From Piper betle (Eukaryota > Streptophyta > Magnoliopsida > Piperales > Piperaceae), in assembly GCA_033002965.1 (NCBI GenBank), contig JAURVB010014145.1, positions 124,001 through 188,000 of the forward strand: 64,000 nucleotides of DNA, written 5' to 3'. Positions within the stretch are counted from its first letter, which is position 1. Each line of letters opens with the position of its first letter. The translations under genes and the position numbers were made by a program. This document shows positions 35,501-47,067 of the stretch, in pieces. The notes under the pieces are model-generated. The model saw nothing but the letters and a program-made list of their open reading frames with translations. It was not told the DNA's origin and did not search any database.

Positions 35501-37374
35501 CATATCAGAATTGCCATACGATAACTTTGGGGCGTACATCATTTCTATGGCAACTGCCCCATCAGATGCCCTTGCAGTGGAACTTCTACAGCGCGAATGC
35601 CATGTGAAGAAACCTTTGCGAGCTGTTCCTCTATTCGAAAGGCTTGCGGATCTTGAGGCTGCTCCTGCTGCTGTGGGCCGCCTTTTCTCCATTGATTGGT
35701 ACAGAAACCGCATCAATGGAAAGCAAGAAGTCATGATAGGATACTCGGACTCTGGAAAGGATGCTGGACGTCTTTCTGCAGCTTGGCAGTTGTACAAAGC
35801 TCAGGAAGAACTCATAAAGGTCGCTAAACAGTATGGTGTTAAGTTAACAATGTTTCATGGTCGTGGCGGAACTGTCGGAAGAGGAGGTGACCCCACTCAT
35901 CTTGCTATTTTGTCTCAGCCACCGGACACAATTCACGGTTCATTACGTGTTACTGTTCAAGGTGAAGTTATTGAGCAGTTTTTTGGGGAAGAGCATTTAT
36001 GTTTCAGAACGCTTCAAAGATTTGCAGCTGCAACTCTTGAGCAGGGTATGCATCCCCGGTCTCACCAAAGCCAGAATGGAGGGCTTTGTTAGATGAAATG
36101 GCCGTTGTGGCAACCAAGCAATATCGTTCTATTGTCTTCCAAGAGCCTCGATCTGTTGAATATTTCCGCCTTGTAAGTTATCTGACACATTTTTTCTCCT
36201 CAATTTAGTCTTAACTATTTTTGGTGTGACCTATTTAATCTCAACTAGTGATCACATTCCATGGTTTGCCTCCACAATCTAGATGAAATTATATGGTATC
36301 AAAGGGGCTGTTTAAATTACCTAGTTAGCTATGATTGAAGACTTGGTGCTAGAAAACTGTGTCAAATAGCATGGTCTATTGAATTCTGAGTGAAATTTTG
36401 GCAGGCCCCAATTGGGCTCATGTTAGCTCTGAATTCTGATATTCTCTTGCTTAGTTATATTCCCTATTTTGTTTTTCCAGTGTATCTTCTGAGAGTTTGT
36501 TTTCCTGTTTATATACAGAAAATAACCTTATCTATTATGTTGATAGGCAACACCTGAACTGGAATATGGGCGTATGAACATTGGAAGTCATCCCGCAAAA
36601 AGGAAGCCAAGGGGTGGCATAGAATCCCTCCGAGCAATTCCATGGATCTTTGCTTGGACACAGACAAGATTTCACCTTCCAGTTTGGCTAGGATTTGGTT
36701 CTGCATTTAAACATGCTATGGAGAAGGATATTAGAAACTTCCACATGCTTCAGGAGATGTACAATGAATGGCCATTCTTTAGGGTTACCATTGACTTAGT
36801 AGAGATGGTGTTTGCCAAGGGAGATCCAGGAATTGCAGCTTTGTATGATAAGCTACTTGTATCCGAGGATTTGTGGGCATTTGGGGAAAATTTGAGAGCC
36901 CACTATGAAGAAACTAAGAATCTTCTTCTCCAGGTATAATTTTCTTGTTAGTTGTATCCATGTCCATAGCGCCTCTTCTGGATCTGGAGGAATACAATAG
37001 CCCTATACACTATATGCCTATGTACCAGAAGGCAGAAGTGTTTACTTCTTTCTTCTTAACTGTTGGTAAACTTTCTTTGTAGGTTGCAGCCACAGAGACA
37101 TTCTTGAAGGGGATCCTTGAAGCAGAGACTACGCCTTCGAAATCCATACATCACCACGCTTAACGTGTGTCAAGCATACACTCTCAAACGAATTAGAGAC
37201 CCCAGTTACCACGTCAAACTTAGGCCACATTTGTCGAGAGAAATCAGTGATTCTTGCAAGCCTGCTGCAGAACTTGTGAAGCTGAATCCAACCAGCGAAT
37301 ATGCACCTGGTCTGGAGGACACACTCATTTTGACCATGAAAGGTATTGCTGCTGGAATGCAAAACACCGGTTAG
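32506..37374 (+). pseudogene. ppc: Plant-type phosphoenolpyruvate carboxylase, ten exons, seven disabling lesions
   Basis: PEPC carboxylates phosphoenolpyruvate to oxaloacetate in the cytosol. All ten exons are present: 32506-32670, 33623-34014, 34094-34178, 34243-34464, 34562-34665, 34765-34852, 34945-35098, 35177-36172, 36547-36933, 37083-37374. Landmarks: N-terminal phosphorylation motif SIDAQLR, catalytic [21 protein letters not shown] loop and C-terminal QNTG. Restored length would be 964 residues, normal for plant-type PEPC. Lesions: TGA at 33800-33802 where Arg is expected; one-base losses near 34422, in the C-run 34962-34965, in the C-run 36054-36057 and near 37088; two bases near 35381; four bases near 37097-37115. 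Exon lengths fit only if these bases are added back. Missense changes include Gly to Asp after the GRGG loop (35889-35891) and Ser to Phe before FGEEHLC. Introns show it is not a retrocopy. Confidence 0.92.
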
Positions 37375-40300
37375 AGATGTGGGTATTCAGTTACCTTTTG
37401 AATTATACTGTGAAAACTACATCCTATTTATATATGGAGATTTTGGACTCCGAGCTAGAGATGGGCAATATGCTTTTGATCCGAGAAGTTTCTTCAGGTT
37501 TTTGCAAGTGCAACAGATCTTACATATAATATTAATAGTTATCTCTGTTCGCTGTAAGTTGTAGTATAAATGTGTTAACCGGGCATACCCCATTTTATTC
37601 CCACGCATGCTATTGTGTAAAACTTCGAGTGATAGTTATTAAGATGCCAATGTACTGTTTTTCCTTGCTTGGGGCTATCAATGTCTGCAAAATATAGCTG
37701 CTTCCTATGTTACCTTTTTGAAATTGTATAATCTGCGCTTCTGGTTGACCTTTTCTTTATTTCGTGGTCGTGCATTCTCTAGTTTCAAACGTCCAAGTGG
37801 AGTTATCAAGTTTTTATTAGTGTTTATTTCTGCTGTTTAACACTCGTTGCCTGTTTTTTTAATCATCACAAGTGATGATACATTTAAATAATCTCAAATT
37901 CAAGAAACAATGATTGTGCAGTGCAGGGGAAAATGCCGCTCGACAAGTGACTTTTTTATCTCCCTTCCCCCGTATAAATCAGTAAATCACACCCCCCAGT
38001 CTAATTATGGATGTGAGGATATATGTATCTATCTTAACAAGCAACCTCTGCTGTAACGCATTGTGCTAAACAAAAAATTTTGTTCAGTAAAGCAAGTCTG
38101 ATCAGTCATCACCTTTCGTGATTCTTGAAGGCAAGAGCCTAAAAGATCAATTTGTTATGATGGAGGTTAGGAAAATTCAGCTCCAGGAAATTGGAATGAT
38201 TCCACTTTCTAGCCGAGACCCTTGAATTTAACTTTTTTCACAAGAAATCTAGACATCTATTAGCTGGCCAATTTTGACTGGGAGACTTGCGACATGAGGA
38301 ATTGCTATTCCTATGTATGTTATTTGATGATGACTCTGTTGAACATATTTGCAGGTTTCCATTCAAATTAGCATTATTCCTTTCCCAACTTCCAATTCAG
38401 TCCTGTTGACCCGTTTCCTGCAAATGCTGTCTAGACGCATGTGATATGGTACTCGGATGACTTTTGGCAATCAAAACGCGCAAGTTAATTATCAAGTGGC
38501 TCTTGACCGTGTAAAACAAATTAAGCAAATCTCAACATGTTCACACACATTAATAAAACTCTGAATAATAAAAAACTCTGAATCTGATGTATTTTAACTG
38601 CTCAGTCTCCTGAATTTTTCAGACTTTCAGTTCATTTCTACCAAATGTGGCTCGAAAATGGACTTGCCTGGTTCATGGTTGTACCTGCCAGCTTGATTTT
38701 CACCACTTTTTCTGATGTATTGTTGGAGAAGAAAAGGTTGGGAAGCACTTTTGTTTAAGGACAACTATAGCTGAGGAACCATTGCCTTTCTATCTTATTC
38801 TTGAACACGCATGATGGGTCCAACACTGGCAACTTGCCTGTAAACCAATTCAGAAGGAAGGACCTCTTTTTCCACATCATACACAAAATCCAATTATTAA
38901 ACTGCAATTTGGTGATTACCCATGAAGGCAAGCAACAAGAAAGCTTCAACTTTCCAACCCAACCAGCTGCACTTTTTCAATGCTCTCACTTTCAAGTGGT
39001 GGAAAAGAAAGCCGCAGAAAGTAACACACTTTTGGGAAGATAAAGAAAAGGGGGATGCTTTCAGGCACTTTCTTATGCGTGCAAAGTGATCGTATGGCAA
39101 AGCCTAGCTAACCTTTTATGCTTTTTCTAGTCTTTTTCCTCCTTTTCGTTATTTTCTCTTCACTTCGCGAATAAGGTTCCTGATTAGATCTTATCTCTAA
39201 ACTAGTCGATATGGCAAGCTCTAATTTGCTTTCTCAGTGGATTTGTAGTAGCTACTTCTAGAAGAAGCCAAGCACAAAGTACAAATTTGCTATCAGCAAC
39301 ATAAAGTGATGTTATAGACAGGAACACGAAATCTTATTCTTAGCTTACTTTCTCTTTCTAATTGGTTTACTTTAGTACTAAAGTACTTGGCACCACCATG
39401 CATAAAGAAAAGGTTTTCCCTTTACATAATGGGTTCAACCGAACAGAAAAGGATTCAATGTTATTTTATTTAGACTTTAAAAAAACTTTTGATTGGTAGG
39501 CCTCGAAATTTATTTTTATTGATATAATAAATTTAAAAGGGTTTTTTATAAAATAAATTAGATTATGTTGTAAGACCTTACACCTTAGTCGTGGCAAAAG
39601 CTTGAAAATGGGTGTTATAATTCTTAATTGTGATTTATTATTACAAGTGGCCTTTCCTTCAACGATGTTTAGTCTTTCCAAAATTATAAGTTACATATTT
39701 TTCACAGGACTCTTTAATTTGGTAGTTAGAATTGTGAAATACAAGTGTTTGAAGTAAAAAGTGGCATTCTCCACAATTTGATTAAAGATGACCAAGGTGG
39801 GTGCCACCTAAAACAAATTTGTTTCTTGATTATTGGTGGATCCCATGTGGGGGACCCAATTGAACTTCTATAGCATAGAAGTCTTTGTACCCAAATAGAT
39901 CATTATGTGTTGGCAGTCCTTTTAAGAAGGTGGAAATTGGTAGATTCTTATGATTAGAATCGTCTACAAAGCACCGGGCAAATAAATCCAACATAGATGT
40001 GACATTACTCTGTTTACATTTGTAAGGCATTTACAAGATTTTATTAGACAAGTGTTATACTTCTACAATATGTAAAAGAACTCTCACGCAAAAGGATAGC
40101 TAGAATTTTTACTTTTTTAAAAAAATTAAGGATAGCTAGAAAATAGAAGGCACAATAGAGACATAGAGTCAACTAAAAATCCCCATCTTTAACTTCAAAA
40201 TACATTTGATATAGTTATTGAGTTTATCTTATATTAGTCATATAGAGTTGACTTTTAGATTTAAAGAAACTCGTGATATTTATTACAATCCTCTTTAGAG

Positions 40301-41538
40301 GCCTAAAAGGCCTAATAGTGGTATCAAAACCCAAATTTACATACGCTAATTATATTTATTTTCTTCGTGGGTTTTATCTATGATTTAAAGGGAATTATAC
40401 ACTGATTATATTTATCTTCTTCGTGGGTTTTATCTATGATTTAAAGGGAATTTACTACGTGAATGTCATCTTATGAAGGAGAGATTATCAGACGATGTTG
40501 GTTTTGAAATCACTCGATATGTGAAAAGAAGTTTTTGGATTAAAAGAAGTTCGTGACACATATTATAAGTCTCTTTTCGTGGCCCAAAAGACCTAACAAT
40601 GGTAAATATCTGCTAAGTTCGATCACAATAATTAAATTAAAGTGAAATCACATGAAGTTAGATTTAATCATTTTTTGTGGATTGGATTTATTTAAAAATA
40701 ATTTAGATATATGAACTATTGAAATTTGACTTCATCAAGAGTAATCTAATTTGAACAACCTATTGTTATATAATTGCTTAAACCTACAAATATAAATATT
40801 TTGAAAATTTTAACTTCATAATCTCTAATCAAATTAACTTTGAAAATTCATTAAACAGAAATGGACACGATGGAAGGTTTTTTACGAATTAATTACTAGG
40901 ATTTCGGAGCCAGAGTGGAATTTTGACAATATCCGAGCCATATTCGATCCGAACTCTACAAACACGTCGTAAAAAATGAGAGGTGTATTGCCTTACCAAC
41001 AATACCTAAAAGTTTTCTAATACGACGAGTGCTTCCAAGTGGCAGTTTAACGTATCCAATTGGCTAACTTATTCGGCCACGTCATCCGAGTGCTGAGATG
41101 GCAACTGAGGTGCACAAGAAGACCAAAGAGTGACTTTTTGGAGACTCTGGAGTCATTTTGGCGTTGAGGGATCCTCACCACCCCAGCCATGGCTCCCTCC
41201 CCTTGCCCGCCGGCTACCACATGGACCCTCCTTTATATTAAATCTCAAACCTTCACCGTTCCTTCCTACTCCTCCTGTATACATATATATATATATATTA
41301 TATATATATAATCAATCACCTTCTTCTCCCCATTCCTTCACCATAAGTCAGCATCAAAGTTTTCTTCTCCTCCATCCTCAGCCTTGCCTTTGTCTATAGC
41401 TGAACTGTGTCGTCTCTGTGTTTGTGGGAGCTATATACGATGATGTTCATAGTACTGAGACGACAAGCACCCAACTAGCTCGGTCTTATTCCCCATCCTT
41501 CATCTTTTGCATACAAAGATAGATATATCAAACCATAT
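37375..41538. other. Intergenic DNA between PEPC and Dof
   Basis: Four kilobases without a supportable gene. The left end holds PEPC 3' UTR-like sequence. The middle is ordinary AT-rich DNA with short meaningless frames. At 40200-40620 there is a diverged repeat and a short tandem duplication. The right end, from about 41100, is the Dof promoter and leader: a TA-rich block at 41281-41310 could serve as TATA, followed by a pyrimidine-rich leader. Confidence 0.45.
40265..40612. repeat. Diverged repeat with 56-base tandem duplication and PBS-like word
   Basis: A block with the 48-base motif ATTATATTTAT...AAAGGGAATT occurs at 40349-40396 and 40405-40452 (period 56). Two diverged copies of a longer unit containing CTCGTGATATTTATTA / TTCGTGACACATATTA start near 40268 and 40548. 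The word TGGTATCAAAACCC (about 40320) resembles a decayed initiator-Met tRNA primer-binding site next to an LTR. Probably an eroded LTR retrotransposon end. Confidence 0.4.
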
Positions 41539-41982
41539 ATGGGTGAGATGGATGCAAAAGGTTCCAGCACGCCGATCTTGAAGCTGTTTGGCGCGAAGAT
41601 ACCCATAGAGGAGAGGCCGAGGCCAAAAGCGGAGGAGGAGGAGGAGGAGGAGGAGAAGTCGTCGGCGGCGGAGAAGAAGGCGGCTCAGAAGGTGCTGCCG
41701 TGCCCGAGATGCAAGAGCGTGGAGACCAAGTTCTGCTACTTCAACAACTACAACGTGAACCAGCCTCGGCACTTTTGCAAGGGGTGCCAGCGCTACTGGA
41801 CCGCCGGCGGCGCCCTCCGCAACGTCCCCTTCGGCGCCGGCCGGCGCAAGTCGAAGCCGCCTTGCCACGTCCTTGGCCGGCCGGATGCCGTGATGGGGGA
41901 GGTGGTGCTGGTGGAGCAGTGGGCCGACGTGTCGCCGGCGGCGAAGAGGCGCGCCGGCGTTGTCTTTGGTCAATTTCGTTGA
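41539..41982 (+). CDS. Short Dof zinc-finger transcription factor
   Basis: Intact single exon, 147 residues. Dof proteins are plant DNA-binding factors recognising AAAG. The Dof domain spans about residues 50-105: [20 protein letters not shown] followed by [20 protein letters not shown] and [12 protein letters not shown], with the four zinc-binding Cys (CxxC then 21 residues then CxxC) all present. N-terminal [11 protein letters not shown] and an acidic poly-Glu run (about 31-38) resemble the small CDF/COG1-like (Dof1.5) subgroup. The C-terminus is short and ends in a basic KRRAG patch. Start ATG 41539 is used; an in-frame Met at 41548 is an alternative. A TA-rich element at 41281-41310 may be the TATA region. 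The longer CDF C-terminal motifs are absent. Confidence 0.93.
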   Translation: MGEMDAKGSSTPILKLFGAKIPIEERPRPKAEEEEEEEEKSSAAEKKAAQKVLPCPRCKSVETKFCYFNNYNVNQPRHFCKGCQRYWTAGGALRNVPFGAGRRKSKPPCHVLGRPDAVMGEVVLVEQWADVSPAAKRRAGVVFGQFR

Positions 41983-42812
41983 CTCGGATGTTTTTTTTGT
42001 AATTTTGTTGGGGTGTTTGTAAATACTGGTTTTGGGTTCGGATCAACGATTTGCATATAAACCCTTTTGAGATCAATATGTATCTCACTCATATTGGCAG
42101 TCTTTGTATGATCTCTATCAATTATGTGGTTTCTCTAATGACACTGTTAATTTTCTACATAAGTGCAGCATTGCTGTTGCAAAATTAGTTTGATTAAGGG
42201 GTTCAATTCAACAATCCGTCTACCGAGTCACTCCACAGAGCTAGCAAATACAGATTTCCTCCAGAAAATGAAGACAAAAACAAACCTTCCAACTTCGTAA
42301 CTAATGTAAATCAGGCTTCACGGCCACAACTTTGTCAGGATCTCGTACAGTCAAACAGATTTGTATTGAACAGAAGGAATGCATCTTACAAAAATATATA
42401 TGAGCAACCTGCCATGGAAGTACCGTCATACACACTTCGGAGCTAATTACAATGTTCCATCCTGATCTTATCTTAGAAGAAACTAGATAAGGAGGAACCC
42501 ATCGTGAAAAAAACATGAACAAGGTTCCAACTTAGGACATGGCTAAATGATGTCATACTCAACCAACCAAATATTCTAATAAAGGCCACATTGACAAATC
42601 GCTTTCTGCCTTCATATATTAACCCTTTTTACTCTTGAGACAGGTTAGAGGAAAGAAGCAGTTCCTCACTTTCTTTTTCTCAACGACATTCTTTAACATT
42701 CTAGCACAAATTCATTATTGCGCCTTTATCATTTATCTTATTCATTTTGCATGCACAATAGATGCCCCTGCTTTTTGCTTTTCACACAATTTAGTCCGAC
42801 GAACACAATGTA
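41983..42812. other. Convergent 3' region between Dof and CGL160
   Basis: Holds the Dof 3' UTR (left) and the CGL160 3' UTR (right). AT-rich, no further gene seen. Confidence 0.5.
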
Positions 42813-45800
42813 TCAAGCCTCTATCTCTTCCATATCCATAGACACAGCATCTACAATGGCTTGAACCAAAGTGGCAGCTTTATAAGTAAAGAATCCAACA
42901 AGCATAGGTATCAAATCTAGAGGCATAAGACCATAATCTGGCACAAGAATCCTGCATGCAAAAAAGAGGGTTATAAATCTCTTTAGTTCGTTGACCTGTT
43001 TTCATACCATAGAAGTTGCAATGAACAATTTATATTTTATAGAAGTTTTAAACTCACTCATTCCATTTGTTATATATCATGACCAGTATAACAGGTACAA
43101 GCATTCTGGGTAGTCCAATGGCTCCTCTGTACAAAATATCATGTCAAGATCTAGAAGCCCATTTAACAAAGCTTAATCCACGGGATAAATAAAACTATAA
43201 CTTTTGCAACAAAAGGAAACACTTCTAAAAGTTGAGAGTAGTATACATAAAGGAGTTCTACATGCAGCTTTATTCTAACAGTAGAAACTACCATTTGAGC
43301 AAATACTTGTCGGCATTTTTATTTACTCTACTATAATAAGCACAACAGGTAAAGCTAAAAACGAGGAAGGATCAAAGTAGTTTGTATCAACAATCTTCTT
43401 GCAATGAAGGATACACTAAAGAGACGAAATCTTACTCAGAGAGATATTTACAAGCAATAATAATTAAGATATTAGGAATGATTAAAATCGAGGCACTACA
43501 TCTAAGCCACATTTATAAATGAATGATGACCCTAACAAACTGAGACTGTGCCACAAATCTGCTACTTAAGCCACATGAAACCATGGAATTTTGCAGACGG
43601 CCATGATCGAAGCCTCTTGTTATCCCACAAAGTCTTAGTTATCCTCCTTGATTTTTCACTAGAACTCTTTTCTCATTTAAGAATGATTTTTACCTATCAT
43701 CACACTCTTGAATGATGGGCAATAACATTAGTCAGGAACAGAGATAAGCATAAATTAAGCAGACCATCCCTTGATGAGAATCCTAAATAAGCAGATTCCT
43801 CCCTAGACGAGATGCATAAGCCTTTCAAAAATGTGCTCTAACCTTGTGGATCCTATATCACCTATTGATTAGAGAGGATACTCAGCTCAAATGTTTAGGA
43901 CTTCCTCAGCACCTTGAATCACTTAGCTGTCATTTGTTCATTTGACTGAGATATTCACAGCCATTTTGTTCCTCATTGGAAATGATTTCTTTTATTTTTG
44001 TTCTCCTTGATAAAAACAACAACAACAAAAATACGCATTTTAATTTACAATCAACATTGAATAAGCATAATATCTTCAGTATACAAACTACAGAAATGGA
44101 AGGTCACATATAAAATAGACTGTGCTTATTTACTTACTTCATAATTTCTTTTGAAGCACCGGCCATTGAATCTACACTATTACCAAGCATACGAATATAA
44201 ACCAGGGAACCAAGAAGCCCTGCACCAAAGCTGAATACAGATAGTTTAAGAAACTACCACACTGGCTTATGAGATTCACAAGAATAAGAAAATGGGACAA
44301 AACAAAACTAAGACAGAGAATAAAGGCAATATCTAAGGAGATAAAGATTATGATGCTCAGTCAAATATTTCAAAATTTCAAACGTAAGTGGAATGTCAAT
44401 CTTCTTACAATCGCAGTCAACCTTTGTATACTACCCAACCACACAAGTATTACACACACACACACACACATATCAGATAGATCTTAGTTCAGGATCAATG
44501 TTTCCAAGGCCTTTTTGGTACCAGGTGGGAGAAAAAGAAGAAGAAGATCCATAGATAGGCGCTTTAGGAGTTTTACCTTACTGCAATTTCTGACGAATAC
44601 AAAGCATATGCAGAAAAGAACCCTGTGCCACCAATCCCAATGGTAAGAAGTTGCAATTTATTCTTCAACTGCATAGTACATAACAAGGACCAACAAAGAT
44701 AACATCATACATTCAATAAAAAATATGATTAATGATGGGGATAAACTTGGATTAAGTTCCAATAATGATACCCTAAGATATTGTTTCCTTGATTTAGCTG
44801 CCAAGATATGTGGATCTTCCCGAACTTTTCGAACTTCACGCAGGATGACACTCTGCATTCAGAATCTCATTACCAGTTTTTCCCATCATCAATGGTCACT
44901 TGATTCAAGCTAATTCAGCTGGCTATGTAATGAAAACAATCACTAAAACTAATCACACCATATTTCCTGCTATATAATAAAGATGATGATAAAATCCCAC
45001 GCAAAATATAAGTCACAATAAGAAGCTACACTGCTTCAACAATTTGAAAGCAGTCAACATAAACAAAACTACATGGGAAGGAAATGTATGATAAACAACC
45101 TGATCTATACGGATCCCAAAAGTTGAACATATCATTCACTCGCAAAGGATACGCATACTGCTGACATATGAGAATTAAAGATGACACTTACACTGCCTTC
45201 AGTAGCAGCCTTGGCAGCGCGGTGCCACTTCTCTTGTTCACGACGAGTGGGAACCGATTTCCACCTTGGCGCTGCCCTTCCAGGATTCTGAAACACATTA
45301 TTTTTCTCAACCGCACAAAATAATTTCAAACCAAGTTTTCCATACCAGACCAAAGTAAAACACATTCATCGTAAAAAAGCAGTTGATAATATTATCTACC
45401 CCAGTAAATGAGCCGCCAAGCCTTGTCGTTTCACTTTGGGCCTCCCCCACAGGTTTGAAACGCAATTTCAACTCCCTACTCAAATCAATGTCCAGACTGG
45501 GGGCAAATTTCCAGCTAGTCAAGACACTAAAAGAACATGTTGCCCATCACACATTTAAGCAACTAAATCGCATACCTCTCTAAACTAATAGCTCTGGACA
45601 AGCTCAAAAACCCTGATTCTTTCCCCTGATCATCAAAAATGCCAATAAGAGCGCCAAAAAAATCCAATTTTTGCCTTCACTGATTCTCAAATCAAACACA
45701 TTCTTACAGCAAATACCTGAGCCGGAGCTGACTCGGGAGTAATAGAGGAGGGCACCGGCGTCGACGAACCCGCCACCAATTTCTTCATCTTACCCATGAA

Positions 45801-46013
45801 GTTCTTGTTCCACATGAACCCGTCCATCGCAAGAGGGTCCTCTTCTTCCCCGCCCCAGTACTTCCGAAGAGCCGAACTTTCCTTCGTCGCCTCCTCGCTC
45901 GGTCGCCACTTCGGCGGCTCCTTCTTCAACACGCCGGGAGGCGTCCGGCTTGGCACTGCGGCCGAGGCCACCCACGCGCAACGGGGCCGGAGGCTCGGCG
46001 CCACCACCGCCAT
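42813..46013 (-). CDS. CGL160: CGL160, chloroplast ATP synthase assembly factor
   Basis: CGL160 is a green-lineage thylakoid membrane protein that helps assemble the CF1-CFo ATP synthase; its C-terminus resembles bacterial AtpI. Nine exons on the minus strand: 45717-46013, 45576-45625, 45400-45496, 45192-45287, 44772-44852, 44577-44668, 44138-44230, 43058-43126, 42813-42951. Lengths sum to 1014 bases, 337 residues, all phases consistent and no lesion. Start ATG 46013 opens a Ser/Arg/Pro-rich transit peptide. Diagnostic blocks: ALRKYWGGEEEDPLAMDGF, MWNKNFMGKMKKLV, WKSVPTRREQEKW, EDPHILAAKSRKQYL. Four hydrophobic segments follow (TIGIGGTGFFSAYALYSS, GAGLLGSLVYIRMLG, MLVPVILVMIY, MLVGFFTY). It is divergent from ALG9, starts about 1.05 kb apart. 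The largest intron is 43127-44137. Confidence 0.92.
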
Positions 46014-47067
46014 TAGAATAGCTCGGCCTGCGTGCGCCGCCGGCCAGGTCGGAAGTAGCGAAGACTTGTCTTCCCGCGCTCGGCAGCGACAAGTGGCGCG
46101 GATAAGATTCGTATTTAGTAAATATGATGACAATATATCGGGGCCGGTATTTCTTTCGCTAGAGCCACTCGGAAGGCAAATTATCCTTTACTTAAGCTAA
46201 GGGGTAATCTAAGAGCATACACTTAATTAAATTCATAGGTTATTTTTATGATTTTGTTCTAAAACAATGAAGTAATATGTTAATCATTTCAATATACCTA
46301 AATAGCATTTTTTTATTTGAATTTGATATTAAATTACATGAGAGAGATAAAAACCCAACGAGGAAGAAATAATTAATAACTGAATAAATTATAAGAATAA
46401 TTAACCAAAAAATTACATATATATATATATATGAGTGTAAAAAACTTATCATTTCAATTAGTTAATATAATATGAATAGTTACTATAATAAATAGTTTTT
46501 TAAAAATAAATTCTTTTTGTTTTGACATCTTACAAATCAAATCTAAAATAAGGATTAGCTTCAATAAAAAATTTTAAGTATCATTATTTACAATTCCTTT
46601 TAAAGCAGACTGGTTTTTTCACACTAGCTTAATCGCAGGCTTTTCATCAATAAATTATTTGTAAAAATAACAGTCTGATTAATAATAAAATTAAGATTTT
46701 TCTAACTAACAACGAAGATTTAAAGTCACAAAATTAATTTTTTAATAAATAGTCAATTTTAAAAAATAATAGTAAATCTTCTAACCAGCAATAAAATTAA
46801 AAGTATTAGATTTCAAAATATACAAAAGATATACGAAAAATATATAACTAATAATAATTAATTTTTCTTCTTAAAAATATATAATAATTAATTAATTAAT
46901 TTTTAATAGTTTTTATTAAGAAGAGCGAGCAAGCCGAGCCGAGAAAAGGCTGCCATCCCCACCCAATAAACCAACTTTCGGCGTCGAACTTTTGCTTTTA
47001 GGCTTTGGCAACGAAGCCAACAACTCTGCGCCTTCTCAACGCCGTCGCTTCTTCCATCTGATCGGCG
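46014..47067. promoter_or_regulatory. Divergent promoter interval between CGL160 and ALG9
   Basis: A 1054-base spacer between two head-to-head starts. The centre (46200-46910) is extremely AT-rich with a TA tract at 46418-46430. Both edges are GC-rich and probably untranslated leaders. No gene inside. Whether a shared promoter drives both genes cannot be told from sequence. Confidence 0.45.

Noticed and set aside
38755..39100. Overlapping sense and antisense open frames
   Set aside because: No domain, no splice partners; chance frames in intergenic DNA.
41130..41399. Open frame of 89 codons before the Dof gene
   Set aside because: Low-complexity leader/promoter sequence with a TA repeat; no protein-like features.
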